DNA of 64,000 bases, from positions 1-64,000 of the forward strand of contig JADJVQ010000136.1 of assembly GCA_016710525.1 (NCBI GenBank), read 5' to 3'. A program made the translations under genes and the position numbers. This stretch comes from Burkholderiaceae bacterium. GTDB taxonomy: Bacteria; Pseudomonadota; Gammaproteobacteria; Burkholderiales; Burkholderiaceae_E. Below the pieces are notes generated by a model. That model did no database searches. It saw nothing but the letters and a program-made list of their open reading frames with translations, and was not told the origin of the DNA. Every line of letters begins with the position of its first letter. Within the stretch, counting starts at the first letter, position 1. Positions 16,105 through 25,222 of the stretch are shown one piece after another.

Positions 16105-17733
16105 TCACTCCCACTCGATCGTCGCCGGCGGCTTCCCGGAAATGTCGTAAACCACCCGGTTGATCCCGCGAACTTCGTTGATGATGCGGTTGCTCACCCG
16201 GCCCAGCAGCTCGTGCGGCAGATGCGCCCAGTGCGCGGTCATGAAGTCCTGCGTCTGCACCGCGCGCAATGCCACCACGTGCTCGTAGGTGCGCCCGTCG
16301 CCCATCACCCCCACCGAGCGCACCGGCAGGAACACCGCGAATGCCTGCGAGGTGAGGTCGTACCAGCTGCGCCCGGCATCGCCCTCGCCCGCCAGCCCGG
16401 CGGCCACATCGCGCTCGGTGGCCACGGTGGCGCGCAGCTCGTCGATGAAGATCGCGTCGGCCCGCTGCAGCAGGTGCGCGTAGTCGGCCCGCACCTCGCC
16501 CAGGATGCGCACACCCAGCCCCGGCCCCGGGAACGGATGGCGGTAGACCATCTCGCGTGGCAGACCCAGCGCCACGCCGAGCTCGCGCACTTCGTCCTTG
16601 AACAGATCGCGCAGCGGTTCGAGCAGCTTGAGCTTCATCGAGGCCGGCAGGCCGCCGACGTTGTGATGCGACTTGATGGTGTGCGCCTTCTTCTTCGCGC
16701 CGGCCGATTCGATCACGTCGGGATAGATGGTGCCCTGGGCCAGCCAGCGCGCATCGGTCAGCTTGTCGGACTCCTGCTGGAAGACCTCGACGAACTCGCC
16801 GCCGATGATCTTGCGCTTGGCCTCGGGGTCGCTGACGCCGGCCAGCTTGCCCATGAAGGCTTCGGTGGCGTTGACATGGATGACATGCACGCCCAGGTGC
16901 TGCGCGAAGGTGCTCATCACCTGCTCGGCCTCGTTCAGGCGCAGCAGGCCGTGGTCGACGAATACGCAGGTGAGCTGGGTGCCGATCGCGCGGTGGATGA
17001 GCGCCGCCGCCACCGATGAATCGACGCCGCCCGACAGGCCCAGGATGACATGGTCGCGGCCCACCTGGGCACGGATGCGCGCCACCGCCTCGTCGGCAAA
17101 CCCGGGCATGGTCCAGTCGCCATGCGCGCCGCAGATCTCGTGCACGAAGCGGTTCAGGATGGCCTTGCCCTGCTTCGTGTGCGTGACCTCGCTGTGCCAC
17201 TGCACGCCATACCAGTGGCGCGCTTCGTCGGCCATCGCGGCGATGGGGCAGCTCTCGGTCGAGGCCATCAGCTTGAAGCCCTCGGGCATGCGCACGACCT
17301 TGTCGCCATGGCTCATCCAGACGTCGAGCAGGCCGTAACCCTCGGGGCTTCGCTGGTCCTCGATGCCATCGAGCAGGCGGGTGTGCCCGCGCGCGCGCAC
17401 CAGCGCATGACCGAACTCGCGTACCGTGCCGAGCTCGACCTGGCCGCCGAGCTGATCGGCCATCAGCTGCATGCCGTAGCAAGTGCCCAGGATCGGCACG
17501 CCGGCCTCGAAGACCATCGCCGACGCTCGCGGCGATCCGGTCTCGAGCACCGAATTGGGCCCGCCCGACAGGATGATGCCCTTCAGCGAGCCCTCGGCCC
17601 GCCAGGCCGCCAGGGTGGCGTCCGCTTCGTCGAATGCGTGGATCTCACAGTAGACCTGCGCCTCGCGCACGCGCCGCGCGATCAGCTGGGTGACCTGTGA
17701 ACCGAAATCGATGATCAGGATCTTGTCGTGCAT
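16105..17733 (-). CDS. guaA: GMP synthase (glutamine-hydrolysing)
   Basis: This 542-residue enzyme amidates XMP to GMP with ATP and glutamine. ATG at 17,733 begins MHDKILIIDFGSQVTQLIAR. The class I amidotransferase domain has its nucleophile Cys85 in GTCYGMQL and the His180/Glu182 pair in YGVQWHSEV. The ATP pyrophosphatase P-loop is LSGGVDSS (about 233-240). The C-terminal dimerisation domain ends SGKPPATIEWE. A short insert (AGEGDAGRSWYD) near residue 440 is common in betaproteobacterial GuaA. It follows guaB by 85 bases, forming guaBA. Its last codons seem to be the attachment site of the element to the left, without loss of the normal C-terminus. Confidence 0.97.
   Translation of the reverse strand: MHDKILIIDFGSQVTQLIARRVREAQVYCEIHAFDEADATLAAWRAEGSLKGIILSGGPNSVLETGSPRASAMVFEAGVPILGTCYGMQLMADQLGGQVELGTVREFGHALVRARGHTRLLDGIEDQRSPEGYGLLDVWMSHGDKVVRMPEGFKLMASTESCPIAAMADEARHWYGVQWHSEVTHTKQGKAILNRFVHEICGAHGDWTMPGFADEAVARIRAQVGRDHVILGLSGGVDSSVAAALIHRAIGTQLTCVFVDHGLLRLNEAEQVMSTFAQHLGVHVIHVNATEAFMGKLAGVSDPEAKRKIIGGEFVEVFQQESDKLTDARWLAQGTIYPDVIESAGAKKKAHTIKSHHNVGGLPASMKLKLLEPLRDLFKDEVRELGVALGLPREMVYRHPFPGPGLGVRILGEVRADYAHLLQRADAIFIDELRATVATERDVAAGLAGEGDAGRSWYDLTSQAFAVFLPVRSVGVMGDGRTYEHVVALRAVQTQDFMTAHWAHLPHELLGRVSNRIINEVRGINRVVYDISGKPPATIEWE
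16109..16120. other. Candidate att core in the guaA 3' end
   Basis: TCCCACTCGATC covers the last codons of guaA (IEWE) and recurs at 11,195-11,206. guaA 3' ends are an established integration site for genomic islands. The adjacent integrase and repeats fit. The exact core length cannot be fixed without an empty-site sequence. Confidence 0.5.
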
Positions 17734-17818
17734 GAAAGCGCCGCTGGAAAAACAAACAGCCGGCGCAGTGCCGGCGGGGTCGGGATCGGCAAGGGCGCGA
17801 GGCCCTGGCCGTCCGTGC

Positions 17819-19279
17819 TCAGTCGATGTGGTAGTTCGGGGCTTCTTGAGTGATCTGCACGTCGTGCACATGCGACTCGCGCATGCCCGCCGAACTGATC
17901 TCGACGAACTGGGTGCGCGTGCGCATCTGCTCGATATCGGCGCAGCCGCAATAGCCCATGCTGGCGCGCAGGCCGCCGCACAGCTGGTACACGATGGCCA
18001 CCACCGAGCCCTTGTAGGGCACGCGGCCTTCGATGCCCTCGGGCACCAGCTTGTCGGCGTTGGACTCGGGATCCTGGAAGTAGCGGTCGGCCGCGCCGTC
18101 CTGCATGGCGCCCAGCGAACCCATGCCGCGGTAGCTCTTGTACGAGCGGCCGTGCAGCAGGATGACTTCGCCCGGGGCCTCTTCGGTGCCGGCGAACATC
18201 GAGCCCATCATCACGCTGTTGGCGCCCGCGGCGATCGCCTTGGCGACGTCGCCCGAATAACGCACGCCACCGTCGGCGATCATCGGCACTCCGGTGCCGG
18301 CCAGCGCGGTGGAGACATCGCTGATGGCGGAGATTTGCGGCACACCCACGCCGGCCACGATGCGGGTGGTGCAGATCGACCCGGGACCGATGCCGACCTT
18401 GACGCCGTCGGCGCCGGCCTCGACCAGCGCGCGCGCGGCCTCCGATGTGGCGATGTTGCCGCCGATCACATCGACCTGGGGATACTGGCGCTTGATTTCG
18501 CGAACCCGGTCGATGACGCCCTTGCTGTGGCCATGCGCGGTGTCGACGATCAGCGCGTCGACTCCGGCCCGCACCAGCAGCTCGACCCGTTCTTCGCTGT
18601 CGCCGCCCACGCCAACCGCCGCACCGACCCGCAGCTTGCCCTTGCTGTCCTTGGCGGCGTTGGGATGCTCGGTGGCCTTCAGGATGTCCTTGACGGTGAC
18701 CAGCCCCTTCAGCTCGAAGGCCTCGTTGGTGACCAGCACGCGCTCGAGCCGATGGCGATGCATCAGCGCCTGCGCCTCGTCGAGCGAGGCGCCCTCGCGG
18801 ATGGTGATCAGCCGGTCGCGCGGCGTCATGATCGAACTGACCGGCTCGTCGAGCCGGGTTTCGAAGCGCAGATCGCGATTGGTCACGATGCCCACGATCC
18901 TGCCTTCGGAAATCACCGGCAGGCCCGAGATGCGATGCTGGCGGGTGAGCGCGATCACGTCGCGCACCCGCATGTCGGGACTGATGGTGATGGGGTCCGA
19001 GAGCACACCGGATTCGTAGCGCTTGACCCTGAGCACCTGGGCTGCCTGGGCAGCCGGAGACAGGTTCTTGTGCACGATGCCGATACCGCCTTCCTGGGCC
19101 ATGGCGATTGCCAGTGGCGCTTCGGTCACGGTGTCCATCGCCGCGGACAGCAGCGGGATGTTCAGCGCGATCCGACGCGTGAGACGCGTCTTCAGGGAGG
19201 TGTCGCGGGGGAGGATGTCAGAGTACGAAGGAACGAGCAGGACGTCATCGAACGTCAGTGCCTTCTTGGTCAGTCGCAT
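17819..19279 (-). CDS. guaB: IMP dehydrogenase
   Basis: This 486-residue enzyme oxidises IMP to XMP with NAD, the rate-limiting step to GMP. The N-terminus is MRLTKKALTFDDVLLVPSYS. A CBS pair occupies about 92-205 (Bateman module) and the catalytic loop is GIGPGSICTTR with Cys303. The GGVRYSGDVAKAIAAGA and RGMGSLGAM motifs of the phosphate site and flap are present. It is the first gene of guaBA, transcribed away from the DUF4124 gene. A TATAAT-like -10 lies just upstream. Confidence 0.98.
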   Translation of the reverse strand: MRLTKKALTFDDVLLVPSYSDILPRDTSLKTRLTRRIALNIPLLSAAMDTVTEAPLAIAMAQEGGIGIVHKNLSPAAQAAQVLRVKRYESGVLSDPITISPDMRVRDVIALTRQHRISGLPVISEGRIVGIVTNRDLRFETRLDEPVSSIMTPRDRLITIREGASLDEAQALMHRHRLERVLVTNEAFELKGLVTVKDILKATEHPNAAKDSKGKLRVGAAVGVGGDSEERVELLVRAGVDALIVDTAHGHSKGVIDRVREIKRQYPQVDVIGGNIATSEAARALVEAGADGVKVGIGPGSICTTRIVAGVGVPQISAISDVSTALAGTGVPMIADGGVRYSGDVAKAIAAGANSVMMGSMFAGTEEAPGEVILLHGRSYKSYRGMGSLGAMQDGAADRYFQDPESNADKLVPEGIEGRVPYKGSVVAIVYQLCGGLRASMGYCGCADIEQMRTRTQFVEISSAGMRESHVHDVQITQEAPNYHID

Positions 19280-19302
19280 GGCTTCCCGTCTGGCAAAAGC
19301 AC

Positions 19303-19308
19303 ATTATA
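19303..19308 (-). promoter_or_regulatory. Candidate guaB -10 element
   Basis: On the minus strand TATAAT lies 24 bases before the guaB start in an otherwise GC-rich intergenic region (19,280-19,517). The -35 position (about 19,326-19,331) is poor. The remainder of this divergent region shows no other clear site. Confidence 0.4.
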
Positions 19309-19517
19309 CATTCGTGTTCGGCGGCTCGCAGGCCCCAGCCGCAGGCGGCCCCGCGGGCGGCTGGTGGCGCCATCCCGACGGGCCGACAGCGCCGGCCGCC
19401 CGGCCCGGGAGCCACTTCCCGCCGTCGGCCCCCCCGACGAGGCCGTTCATCGGGACGGGCACGCGCGGGTGCGCGACGGGCCGAAGAATGGCTGATCCGT
19501 CACCCTCGAGAGTCACC

Positions 19518-20144
19518 ATGAAACGCCGGGTCTGCGCGCTGCGCGCCGTCTTCCTGTTCGCTTCGGCCCTGCCCGCCCTGGCATTCGCCCAGTACAAATG
19601 GGTCGACGATTCCGGGCAGGTGGTCTATTCCGATCGTCCGCCTGCCACCGCGCGCAGCGGCGTGCAGGTGCTGCGCGGATCGGTCGCCATCCCGATGCCT
19701 GCGGGCAGCGTGCCGGCAGCCCGCTCCGGACCGTCGGATGCGACGACCTCGCCGGCGGACCTGGCGGCTGCCGACAAGACGGCGTCCGAGCGCGGCGCAG
19801 CCGACAAGTCAGAGCCCGACAAGCAGGCCAAGGACACCGGCAAGGAAGGCGCCAAGGATCCCGGCGCCGCACCCAAGACCTTCGCCGAACGCGACATGGC
19901 GTTCAAGCGACGCCAGCAGGAACGCGAACAGGCCGAACGCAAACAGGCCGAGCAGGCGCAAAAGGCCGCCCAGCTGGCGCGCATCTGCGAAGACCGGCGC
20001 ACCGATCTGCGCACGTTGGACAGCGGGGCGCGGATCAGCCGCGTCGATGCGAATGGCGAGCGCAGCTTCATGGGCGAAGAAGAACTGGCCAAGCGCCGCG
20101 ACAGCCTGCAAAAGGCGCTGAACGACGACTGCCGGCGCGGCTGA
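19518..20144 (+). CDS. DUF4124-domain exported protein
   Basis: This 208-residue protein starts at ATG 19,518. Residues 1-24 form a signal peptide (basic MKRRV, hydrophobic FLFASALPALAFA). A short DUF4124 domain follows (QYKWVDDSGQVVYSDRPP), then a low-complexity Ala/Asp/Lys linker and a coiled coil rich in Arg, Glu and Gln (MAFKRRQQEREQAERKQAEQ), ending with a pair of cysteine-containing segments (ICEDRRTDL, NDDCRRG). It is probably periplasmic. DUF4124 proteins are widespread in betaproteobacteria and of unknown function. It stands alone between guaB (divergent) and rnfH (convergent, 4 bases apart). Confidence 0.8.
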   Translation: MKRRVCALRAVFLFASALPALAFAQYKWVDDSGQVVYSDRPPATARSGVQVLRGSVAIPMPAGSVPAARSGPSDATTSPADLAAADKTASERGAADKSEPDKQAKDTGKEGAKDPGAAPKTFAERDMAFKRRQQEREQAERKQAEQAQKAAQLARICEDRRTDLRTLDSGARISRVDANGERSFMGEEELAKRRDSLQKALNDDCRRG

Positions 20145-20148
20145 TCCG

Positions 20149-20484
20149 TCAACGACCCTGCGCACGCCAGCGGCTGCGGGGCTCGGCGGCGCGCCGATGC
20201 GCGACCCGCCGCTCGCGTGCCACCTTGGGATCCACCCGAAGCGGGCCAGTCAGTTCGATGCGATCGCCGTCGGCCAGCCGATGGCCGGGGCCGCGCGTGC
20301 GCCCGAACACGGCGGTGGCGGCCTGATCGATCGCCTCGTCAGGAACCAGGCCTTGCGCGCGGGCCAGAACCAGCGCCTGGCCCAGCGTCGCCCCACCGGG
20401 GACGCGCAGCAGGCAGGATTCGACCCCGGCCTGGGCGACCCAGGCAATCTGGATGTCGATCGGATCGACCGGCGCCTCGGACAT
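20149..20484 (-). CDS. rnfH: RnfH-family protein
   Basis: This 111-residue protein starts at ATG 20,484 (MSEAPVDPIDIQIAWVAQAG). It has the ubiquitin-like RnfH fold signatures: ATLGQALVLARAQGLVPDEA, GRTRGPGHRLADGDRIEL and the ending TGPLRVDPKVARERRVAHRR. The name comes from the rnf cluster of Rhodobacter, but in proteobacteria it usually sits, as here, directly after ratA and opposite smpB. Its biochemical role is not established. It is 5 bases downstream of ratA and presumably co-transcribed. Confidence 0.85.
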   Translation of the reverse strand: MSEAPVDPIDIQIAWVAQAGVESCLLRVPGGATLGQALVLARAQGLVPDEAIDQAATAVFGRTRGPGHRLADGDRIELTGPLRVDPKVARERRVAHRRAAEPRSRWRAQGR

Positions 20485-20489
20485 GGCGT

Positions 20490-20927
20490 TCAGCTGCCCG
20501 GATAAACCTGTTCGGCGCGACGCACGAACGCATCGACGAACGAACGCGCGATGTGGTCGAACACGGGGACCAGGGTCTGGCCGAGCAGGCCGCTCTTGAA
20601 GCCGTAATCGAGCCGGAAATCGACCTTGCAGGCGTCCTGGCGCAGCGAGTGGAACAGCCAGAGCCCGTCCAGCGACGAGAACGGCCCATCGCGCAGCTTG
20701 ATGCTGATCCGGTGCGGCGAGTGCAGTTCGTTCTCGGTGCTGAACGACTGGCGGATGCCCCGAAACTGGATACCCAGCGTGGCCACCACGTGATGCACGC
20801 TGCGTTCGTGCACGACCGCCTCCGAGCACCAGGGCAGGAACGCCGGGTAGAACTCGACGTCGTGCACCAGCGTGTACATCTGCTCGGCGCTGTACGGCAG
20901 CAGAACTGTCTTGTGGACCGAAGGCAT
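20490..20927 (-). CDS. ratA: RatA/COQ10-family START-like protein
   Basis: This 145-residue protein starts at ATG 20,927 (MPSVHKTVLLPYSAEQMYTL). The polyketide cyclase/START-like fold is recognisable from VHDVEFYPAFLPWCSEAVVH and CKVDFRLDYGFKSGLLGQTL, ending in a C-terminal helix (DAFVRRAEQVY). Homologues are COQ10-like ubiquinone-binding proteins. E. coli RatA was reported to inhibit 70S ribosome association, so two roles are proposed for the family. It is divergent from smpB with 72 bases between them, an arrangement conserved in gamma- and betaproteobacteria. Confidence 0.88.
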   Translation of the reverse strand: MPSVHKTVLLPYSAEQMYTLVHDVEFYPAFLPWCSEAVVHERSVHHVVATLGIQFRGIRQSFSTENELHSPHRISIKLRDGPFSSLDGLWLFHSLRQDACKVDFRLDYGFKSGLLGQTLVPVFDHIARSFVDAFVRRAEQVYPGS

Positions 20928-20999
20928 CTTGAGAGGGAAAAAGCGCGACGGAATCGAATTCTCGACACTCGGATCGCTGCGAATTGTATCCTTCCCGCC

Positions 21000-21446
21000 A
21001 TGAGCATCGTCGAAAACAGAAAAGCGCGTCACGACTATTCCATCGAAGAGCGTTACGAGGCCGGTCTCGTGCTGGAAGGCTGGGAGGTCAAGGCCATTCG
21101 GGCCGGGCGCGCCCAGCTCAAGGAAGCCTATGTGATCATTCGGCGGGCCGAGCTGTTCCTGATCGGCGCGCACATGACGCCCTTGCCCGAGGCATCGACC
21201 CACATCAAGCCGGACCCCGTCCGGACCCGCAAACTGCTGATGAACGCCGCCGAGATCGCCAAGCTGATCGGCAAGGTCGAACGCGCCGGCTACACACTGG
21301 TGCCGCTGGATCTGCACTACGTTCGCGGCCGCGTCAAACTCGAGATCGGGCTGGCCAAGGGCAAGAAGCAGTTCGACAAGCGCGCCACCGAAAAAGATCG
21401 CGAGTGGCAGCGGGACAAGCAGCGGCTGGCCAAGCAGGTGGTCTGA
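21000..21446 (+). CDS. smpB: SsrA-binding protein SmpB
   Basis: This 148-residue protein starts at ATG 21,000 (MSIVENRKARHDYSIEERYE). The family motifs GLVLEGWEVKAIRAGRAQLK and AYVIIRRAELFLIGAHMTPL and the basic C-terminal tail (KGKKQFDKRATEKDREWQRD) that reads into the ribosomal A site are all present. It carries tmRNA to stalled ribosomes in trans-translation. The ssrA gene itself is not in this window. The gene is intact and of usual length. Confidence 0.97.
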   Translation: MSIVENRKARHDYSIEERYEAGLVLEGWEVKAIRAGRAQLKEAYVIIRRAELFLIGAHMTPLPEASTHIKPDPVRTRKLLMNAAEIAKLIGKVERAGYTLVPLDLHYVRGRVKLEIGLAKGKKQFDKRATEKDREWQRDKQRLAKQVV

Positions 21447-21563
21447 GCGCAGCGCCGCGGGGCCCCGAGCCCTGAGCGGAACGCGATGACGCCCCCCGAC
21501 CAATGCTGCGCCCCGCAAGTTTCGCGTGCGCGGGGCCATTGCGCGGCGAAACCCGCGAGCCCA

Positions 21564-22217
21564 TCAAGCCTGCCCCCCCAGCCAGCGCCCCTGCGCCGAC
21601 AGCCGCTGCAGCGCCACCGGATGGCGCTCGGCGGGGGGCAGCCCGGCGAGCAGCCGCTGAAACAGCATCGCGCTTGCCATGGCATCGCTGATCGCCTGGT
21701 GGCGCTGCTCGACCCCGATCTGGAACCGGGCAAGCCAGCCGTCCAGCGTGTCGGGCGGCGTTCGGGGATGCAAAGCCGGCGCGAGCAGGGCCAGGTCGAT
21801 CCAGGGGTTTCGCAGCCTCGCCTGACGATGATCGCGAAGGGTGCGCTGCATGAAACCCCGGTCGAATCCGGCTCGAAAGGCGACCAGGGGCGAACGGCCG
21901 ACGTAGGCCAGAAAGCGGTCACAGGCCTCGCCCGGCGAGACACCGGCGCGCTGAGCCTGTTCGCCGATGCCGTGCACCAGGATATTGGGCCGGCTGCTGG
22001 TCTGTTCGGGCCGCACCCCCAATTCGAGGCTGTCCGAAACCACGACCCGATCGCCATGCACCGCGACCGCGCCGATGGCCAGCAGCACATCCCGGCTCGG
22101 ATCCAGGCCGCTGGTTTCGAGGTCGACGATCACCCATCGGATGGCGGGCGCGGCGCCCGCGGGCTCGGGCGGCTCGGCCCTGGGCCATCGGCGCACGAAC
22201 CAGCCGGTCAGGCTCAT
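21564..22217 (-). CDS. DnaQ-like 3'-5' exonuclease
   Basis: This 217-residue DEDDh exonuclease starts at ATG 22,217. Motif I is VIVDLETSGLD, motif II is in SPLVAFRAGFDRGFMQRTL, and motif III is EQRHQAISDAMASAML with the general-base His and final Asp. The fold resembles the epsilon subunit of DNA polymerase III, but such short stand-alone proteins usually pair with the DUF294/CBS protein encoded just upstream (43 bases here), a conserved neighbour pair in proteobacteria. The substrate is unknown. Cytoplasmic. Confidence 0.88.
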   Translation of the reverse strand: MSLTGWFVRRWPRAEPPEPAGAAPAIRWVIVDLETSGLDPSRDVLLAIGAVAVHGDRVVVSDSLELGVRPEQTSSRPNILVHGIGEQAQRAGVSPGEACDRFLAYVGRSPLVAFRAGFDRGFMQRTLRDHRQARLRNPWIDLALLAPALHPRTPPDTLDGWLARFQIGVEQRHQAISDAMASAMLFQRLLAGLPPAERHPVALQRLSAQGRWLGGQA

Positions 22218-22260
22218 GGACGGCCGCGTGCCTGGCGGGCCGCGGCTGGCGCAGCGCCGC

Positions 22261-24153
22261 TCATCCGGGATAGTCGACGGCGAGCCGCTGCTGCAGCTTG
22301 CGCGCCTGCCTGAACGCTTCTTTCAGGATGCGCCGATCGAGCTCCGAAAGCTGGCGCACATCGACGCGGTTGGCCTGCGCCAGCGGCACGCCACGCTGCT
22401 GGACCCGCAATCGCAAGCCCTGCAGGAACTGGAAGGCGTCGACCCAGGCATGCACTTCGGTCGACGGCAGCGCGCCGGTCTGCGCCAGAGATTGCAGGCG
22501 CTCGGCCGTGCCGGTCAGGCGCACGCCATGGGCCAGCGCGAGCACCCGGGCTGCGTCGACGAAGGGGGTGGTGCCCTGCAGCTTCAGGTCGATCTCGATC
22601 GGTTCGCTGGCGAACAGCTGGTCGAGCAAACCGCCTGTCCAGGCCTGCGGCGGGCGATTGCGCAGCGCGTTGTCGCTCATCTGCTTCAGGAAGCGCGGAC
22701 TGGCTCGAGCCTGTTCGACCACCTCCGCCGACAGCGCCTGCGCCAGGCAGGCATCGCCGGCCAGCGCCCGGAAATCGAAGAACACGCTGGCATTGAGCAG
22801 CGCCTGGGGGTCGCCCCGGTCGATCCAGCCTCGAAACAGCGCCGACCATTGATCGGCGCTCAGGCACCAGGATGGATTGCCGGCCATTACTTCACCCTGA
22901 CAAAGCGGATACCCGCACTCGTCCAGCGCCTGGTTGACCTCCTGGGCAAAGGTCAGCAGCTGGGCGATGGGCAGGCTGCAGGCGGGCCCGATGAGCAGCC
23001 CGTTGTCCTGGTCCGTGGCAATCGTCTGCTCCTGGCGCCCTTCGCTGCCCAGTGCCAGCCAGCACAGGCTTGCCAGCTCCACGCCATGCACCTGGGCTGT
23101 CAGCGCCAGCAGGCGGCTGGTGAGCTGATCGTTCAGACGGCTGATGAGCCGGGTGATGAAATCCGGCGAAACGCCCTGGGCGACCAGGCTGAGCGACCAT
23201 TCGCGGATGTCGTCGGCCGCCTGCCGCAGGCTCGGCGTGGTGCGGGCCGACCGGATCGAGTCGCCGATCTGGCGCAGGCTTCGCCGCTGCAGCACGAACA
23301 GGTCTCGTTCGGTGACGACCCCGATCAGCTTCGAATCATGGACGACCGGCAGATGCCGGATGGTCCGCTCGGCCATCCGCAGCATGGCGTCGGCCACTGT
23401 CTCGTCGGCCATGGCCGTGAGCACCGGCGTGGTCATCACGGTGCCCACGGGTGTGTCGAGGCTCAGGCCGGGGAGGACCACGCGGCCCACCACGTCCTGG
23501 CGGGTAAAGATGCCGGCGACCGCGTCGGCGCCCTCGCCGGCTTCGCGCATCACCACCAGGGAGCCGACGTCGTGCGCCTCCATCTGCTCGAACACGGTGC
23601 GAAGGGTCGTGTCTTCCAGGCAGGTCACCGCGTCGCGGCGCAGGATCTGTGACAGGGGCTGGCTCATCGTGCGCCACTGGCTGGCTTGTACCGCATAGCT
23701 GGCCTGCAGCGCCTGGCGCGACAGATCGAGCAGCGCCGCCATGCGCCGACGGCAGAAGTCCAGGAAGACCGGACTGCGTCGCGTGAGTTCCTCGAAGTGC
23801 TCGCGCGCCAGCTGCCAGCAGAAACAGTCGCCGCCCGCCCGATAGGTGCTGCTGACCGGGCGGTCGGCCAATAGGGCGCCGACCGGAAAGATCTCGCCGG
23901 GCGTCAGGTGCATCACGGCCTCGGCCGCGGTGGTGCCGGTGGCCGGACGAAGGCCGTCGACCACACCCTGCTTCACGATCCAGCAGCACACCGGCGGGCC
24001 GGAGGCCGGCGCCACGATGACGTCACCCGCGCTGAAATAAGCCAGCTCCAGGCGTCGGGCCACGAACTCGACATCATCGGGCGCCATCTGCGAGAACGGC
24101 GCCTGTTCACCCAGGAAACGCCGAACCGAATGGACCAGTGTGCTCGAAGTCAC
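22261..24153 (-). CDS. cNMP-binding / CBS / DUF294 nucleotidyltransferase-like protein
   Basis: This 630-residue signalling protein has a GTG start at 24,153. Residues about 15-125 form a cyclic-nucleotide-binding-like domain (YFSAGDVIVAPASGPPVCCW, HLTPGEIFPVGALLADRPV). A CBS pair lies at about 150-290 (VFEQMEAHDVGSLVVMREAG, IRHLPVVHDSKLIGVVTERD). A DUF294 nucleotidyltransferase-fold domain carries LALGSEGRQEQTIATDQDNG (GS-x-GR-x-E and D-x-D), followed by the DUF294 C-terminal helical domain. The family resembles GlnD-type nucleotidyltransferases, but the target is unknown. Coupling with the DnaQ-like exonuclease downstream suggests one functional unit. Confidence 0.88.
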   Translation of the reverse strand: MTSSTLVHSVRRFLGEQAPFSQMAPDDVEFVARRLELAYFSAGDVIVAPASGPPVCCWIVKQGVVDGLRPATGTTAAEAVMHLTPGEIFPVGALLADRPVSSTYRAGGDCFCWQLAREHFEELTRRSPVFLDFCRRRMAALLDLSRQALQASYAVQASQWRTMSQPLSQILRRDAVTCLEDTTLRTVFEQMEAHDVGSLVVMREAGEGADAVAGIFTRQDVVGRVVLPGLSLDTPVGTVMTTPVLTAMADETVADAMLRMAERTIRHLPVVHDSKLIGVVTERDLFVLQRRSLRQIGDSIRSARTTPSLRQAADDIREWSLSLVAQGVSPDFITRLISRLNDQLTSRLLALTAQVHGVELASLCWLALGSEGRQEQTIATDQDNGLLIGPACSLPIAQLLTFAQEVNQALDECGYPLCQGEVMAGNPSWCLSADQWSALFRGWIDRGDPQALLNASVFFDFRALAGDACLAQALSAEVVEQARASPRFLKQMSDNALRNRPPQAWTGGLLDQLFASEPIEIDLKLQGTTPFVDAARVLALAHGVRLTGTAERLQSLAQTGALPSTEVHAWVDAFQFLQGLRLRVQQRGVPLAQANRVDVRQLSELDRRILKEAFRQARKLQQRLAVDYPG

Positions 24154-24208
24154 GATGGTGGCTCGGATAGCGGAACCGCCACCGCGCGGCGGCGGCTCGC
24201 CTCTGCCG

Positions 24209-25153
24209 TCAGCCCACGCGCGGTCCCTGGACCGTGGTGGTCTGCGCCTTCACGACCTGCGCCGCCGATGCGATCAGCGTGGCCAGATCGCTGAGATTGG
24301 CCGGCACGATCATGGTATTGTTGGTCTTGGCCAGGCCCGCAAAGGCGTCGACATAACGCTCGGCGACCTTCAGATTGACCGCCTCGATGCCACCCGGCTG
24401 GCGGATGGACGCAGCGATGCGTTCGATCGCCTGGGCGGTCGCGTCGGCCACGGTGGAAATTGCCGAGGCCTCGCCCAGTGCCCGATTGACCTCGGCCTGG
24501 CGCTGCCCCTCGGAGCGCTGGATCTGAGACTCGCGCTCGCCGGTGGCGATGTTGATCTGTTCCTGCTTGCGTCCCTCGGAGGCCGCGATCAGCGCACGCT
24601 TCTCGCGCTCGGCCGTGATCTGGGCCTGCATCGAACGCAGGATTTCCTGGGGCGGCGTGAGGTCCTTGATTTCATAGCGCAGCACCTTGACGCCCCAGTT
24701 CAGGGCCGCCTCGTCGAGCGACGACACGATACTGGCGTTGATGTAGTCGCGCTCTTCGAAGGTGCGGTCGAGTTCGAGCTTGCCGATCACCGAACGCAGC
24801 GTGGTCTGCGCCAGCTGCGTGATCGCCACGACATAGTTGGACGATCCGTAGGAGGCGCGAAACGGATCGGTCACCTGGAAATACAGCACGCCATCGACGG
24901 TGAGCTGCGTGTTGTCCTTGCTGATGCAGACCTGGCTGGGCACGTCCAGCGGGATTTCCTTGAGCGAGTGCTTGTAGGCCACCCGGTCGATGAAGGGAAT
25001 CAGGAAATTCAATCCGGGCGTGAGCGTACGGTCGTACTTGCCCATGCGCTCGATGACCCAGGCGTGCTGATGGGGCACCTGCTTGACCGCCTTGAAGACG
25101 AACAGCGCCGCGAACGCCAGAAAGAACATCGAAAAAATCAGACTGCCGACCAT
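24209..25153 (-). CDS. SPFH/band-7 membrane protein (stomatin/QmcA type)
   Basis: This 314-residue protein starts at ATG 25,153. An N-terminal membrane anchor (LIFSMFFLAFAALFVFKAV) is followed by the SPFH domain (AWVIERMGKYDRTLTPGLNF, QVCISKDNTQLTVDGVLYFQ, ALNWGVKVLRYEIKDLTPPQ) and a coiled-coil tail (ITAEREKRALIAASEGRKQE) that drives oligomer rings. It is a close relative of E. coli QmcA, which is linked to membrane quality control around FtsH. The NfeD partner gene lies directly upstream (69 bases), the common operon arrangement. Confidence 0.93.
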   Translation of the reverse strand: MVGSLIFSMFFLAFAALFVFKAVKQVPHQHAWVIERMGKYDRTLTPGLNFLIPFIDRVAYKHSLKEIPLDVPSQVCISKDNTQLTVDGVLYFQVTDPFRASYGSSNYVVAITQLAQTTLRSVIGKLELDRTFEERDYINASIVSSLDEAALNWGVKVLRYEIKDLTPPQEILRSMQAQITAEREKRALIAASEGRKQEQINIATGERESQIQRSEGQRQAEVNRALGEASAISTVADATAQAIERIAASIRQPGGIEAVNLKVAERYVDAFAGLAKTNNTMIVPANLSDLATLIASAAQVVKAQTTTVQGPRVG

Positions 25154-25222
25154 GGTGCGAATCCCCTGTTGGTAATGGGTGCTCTGAACGATGAGAGTGT
25201 CGCAACGCTTCGTGACGTCGAC

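Noticed and set aside
17690..19495. 601-codon open frame opposite guaB
   Set aside because: It is the antisense shadow of guaB: His/Gly/Asp-rich composition, no family sequence, and guaB on the other strand is complete.
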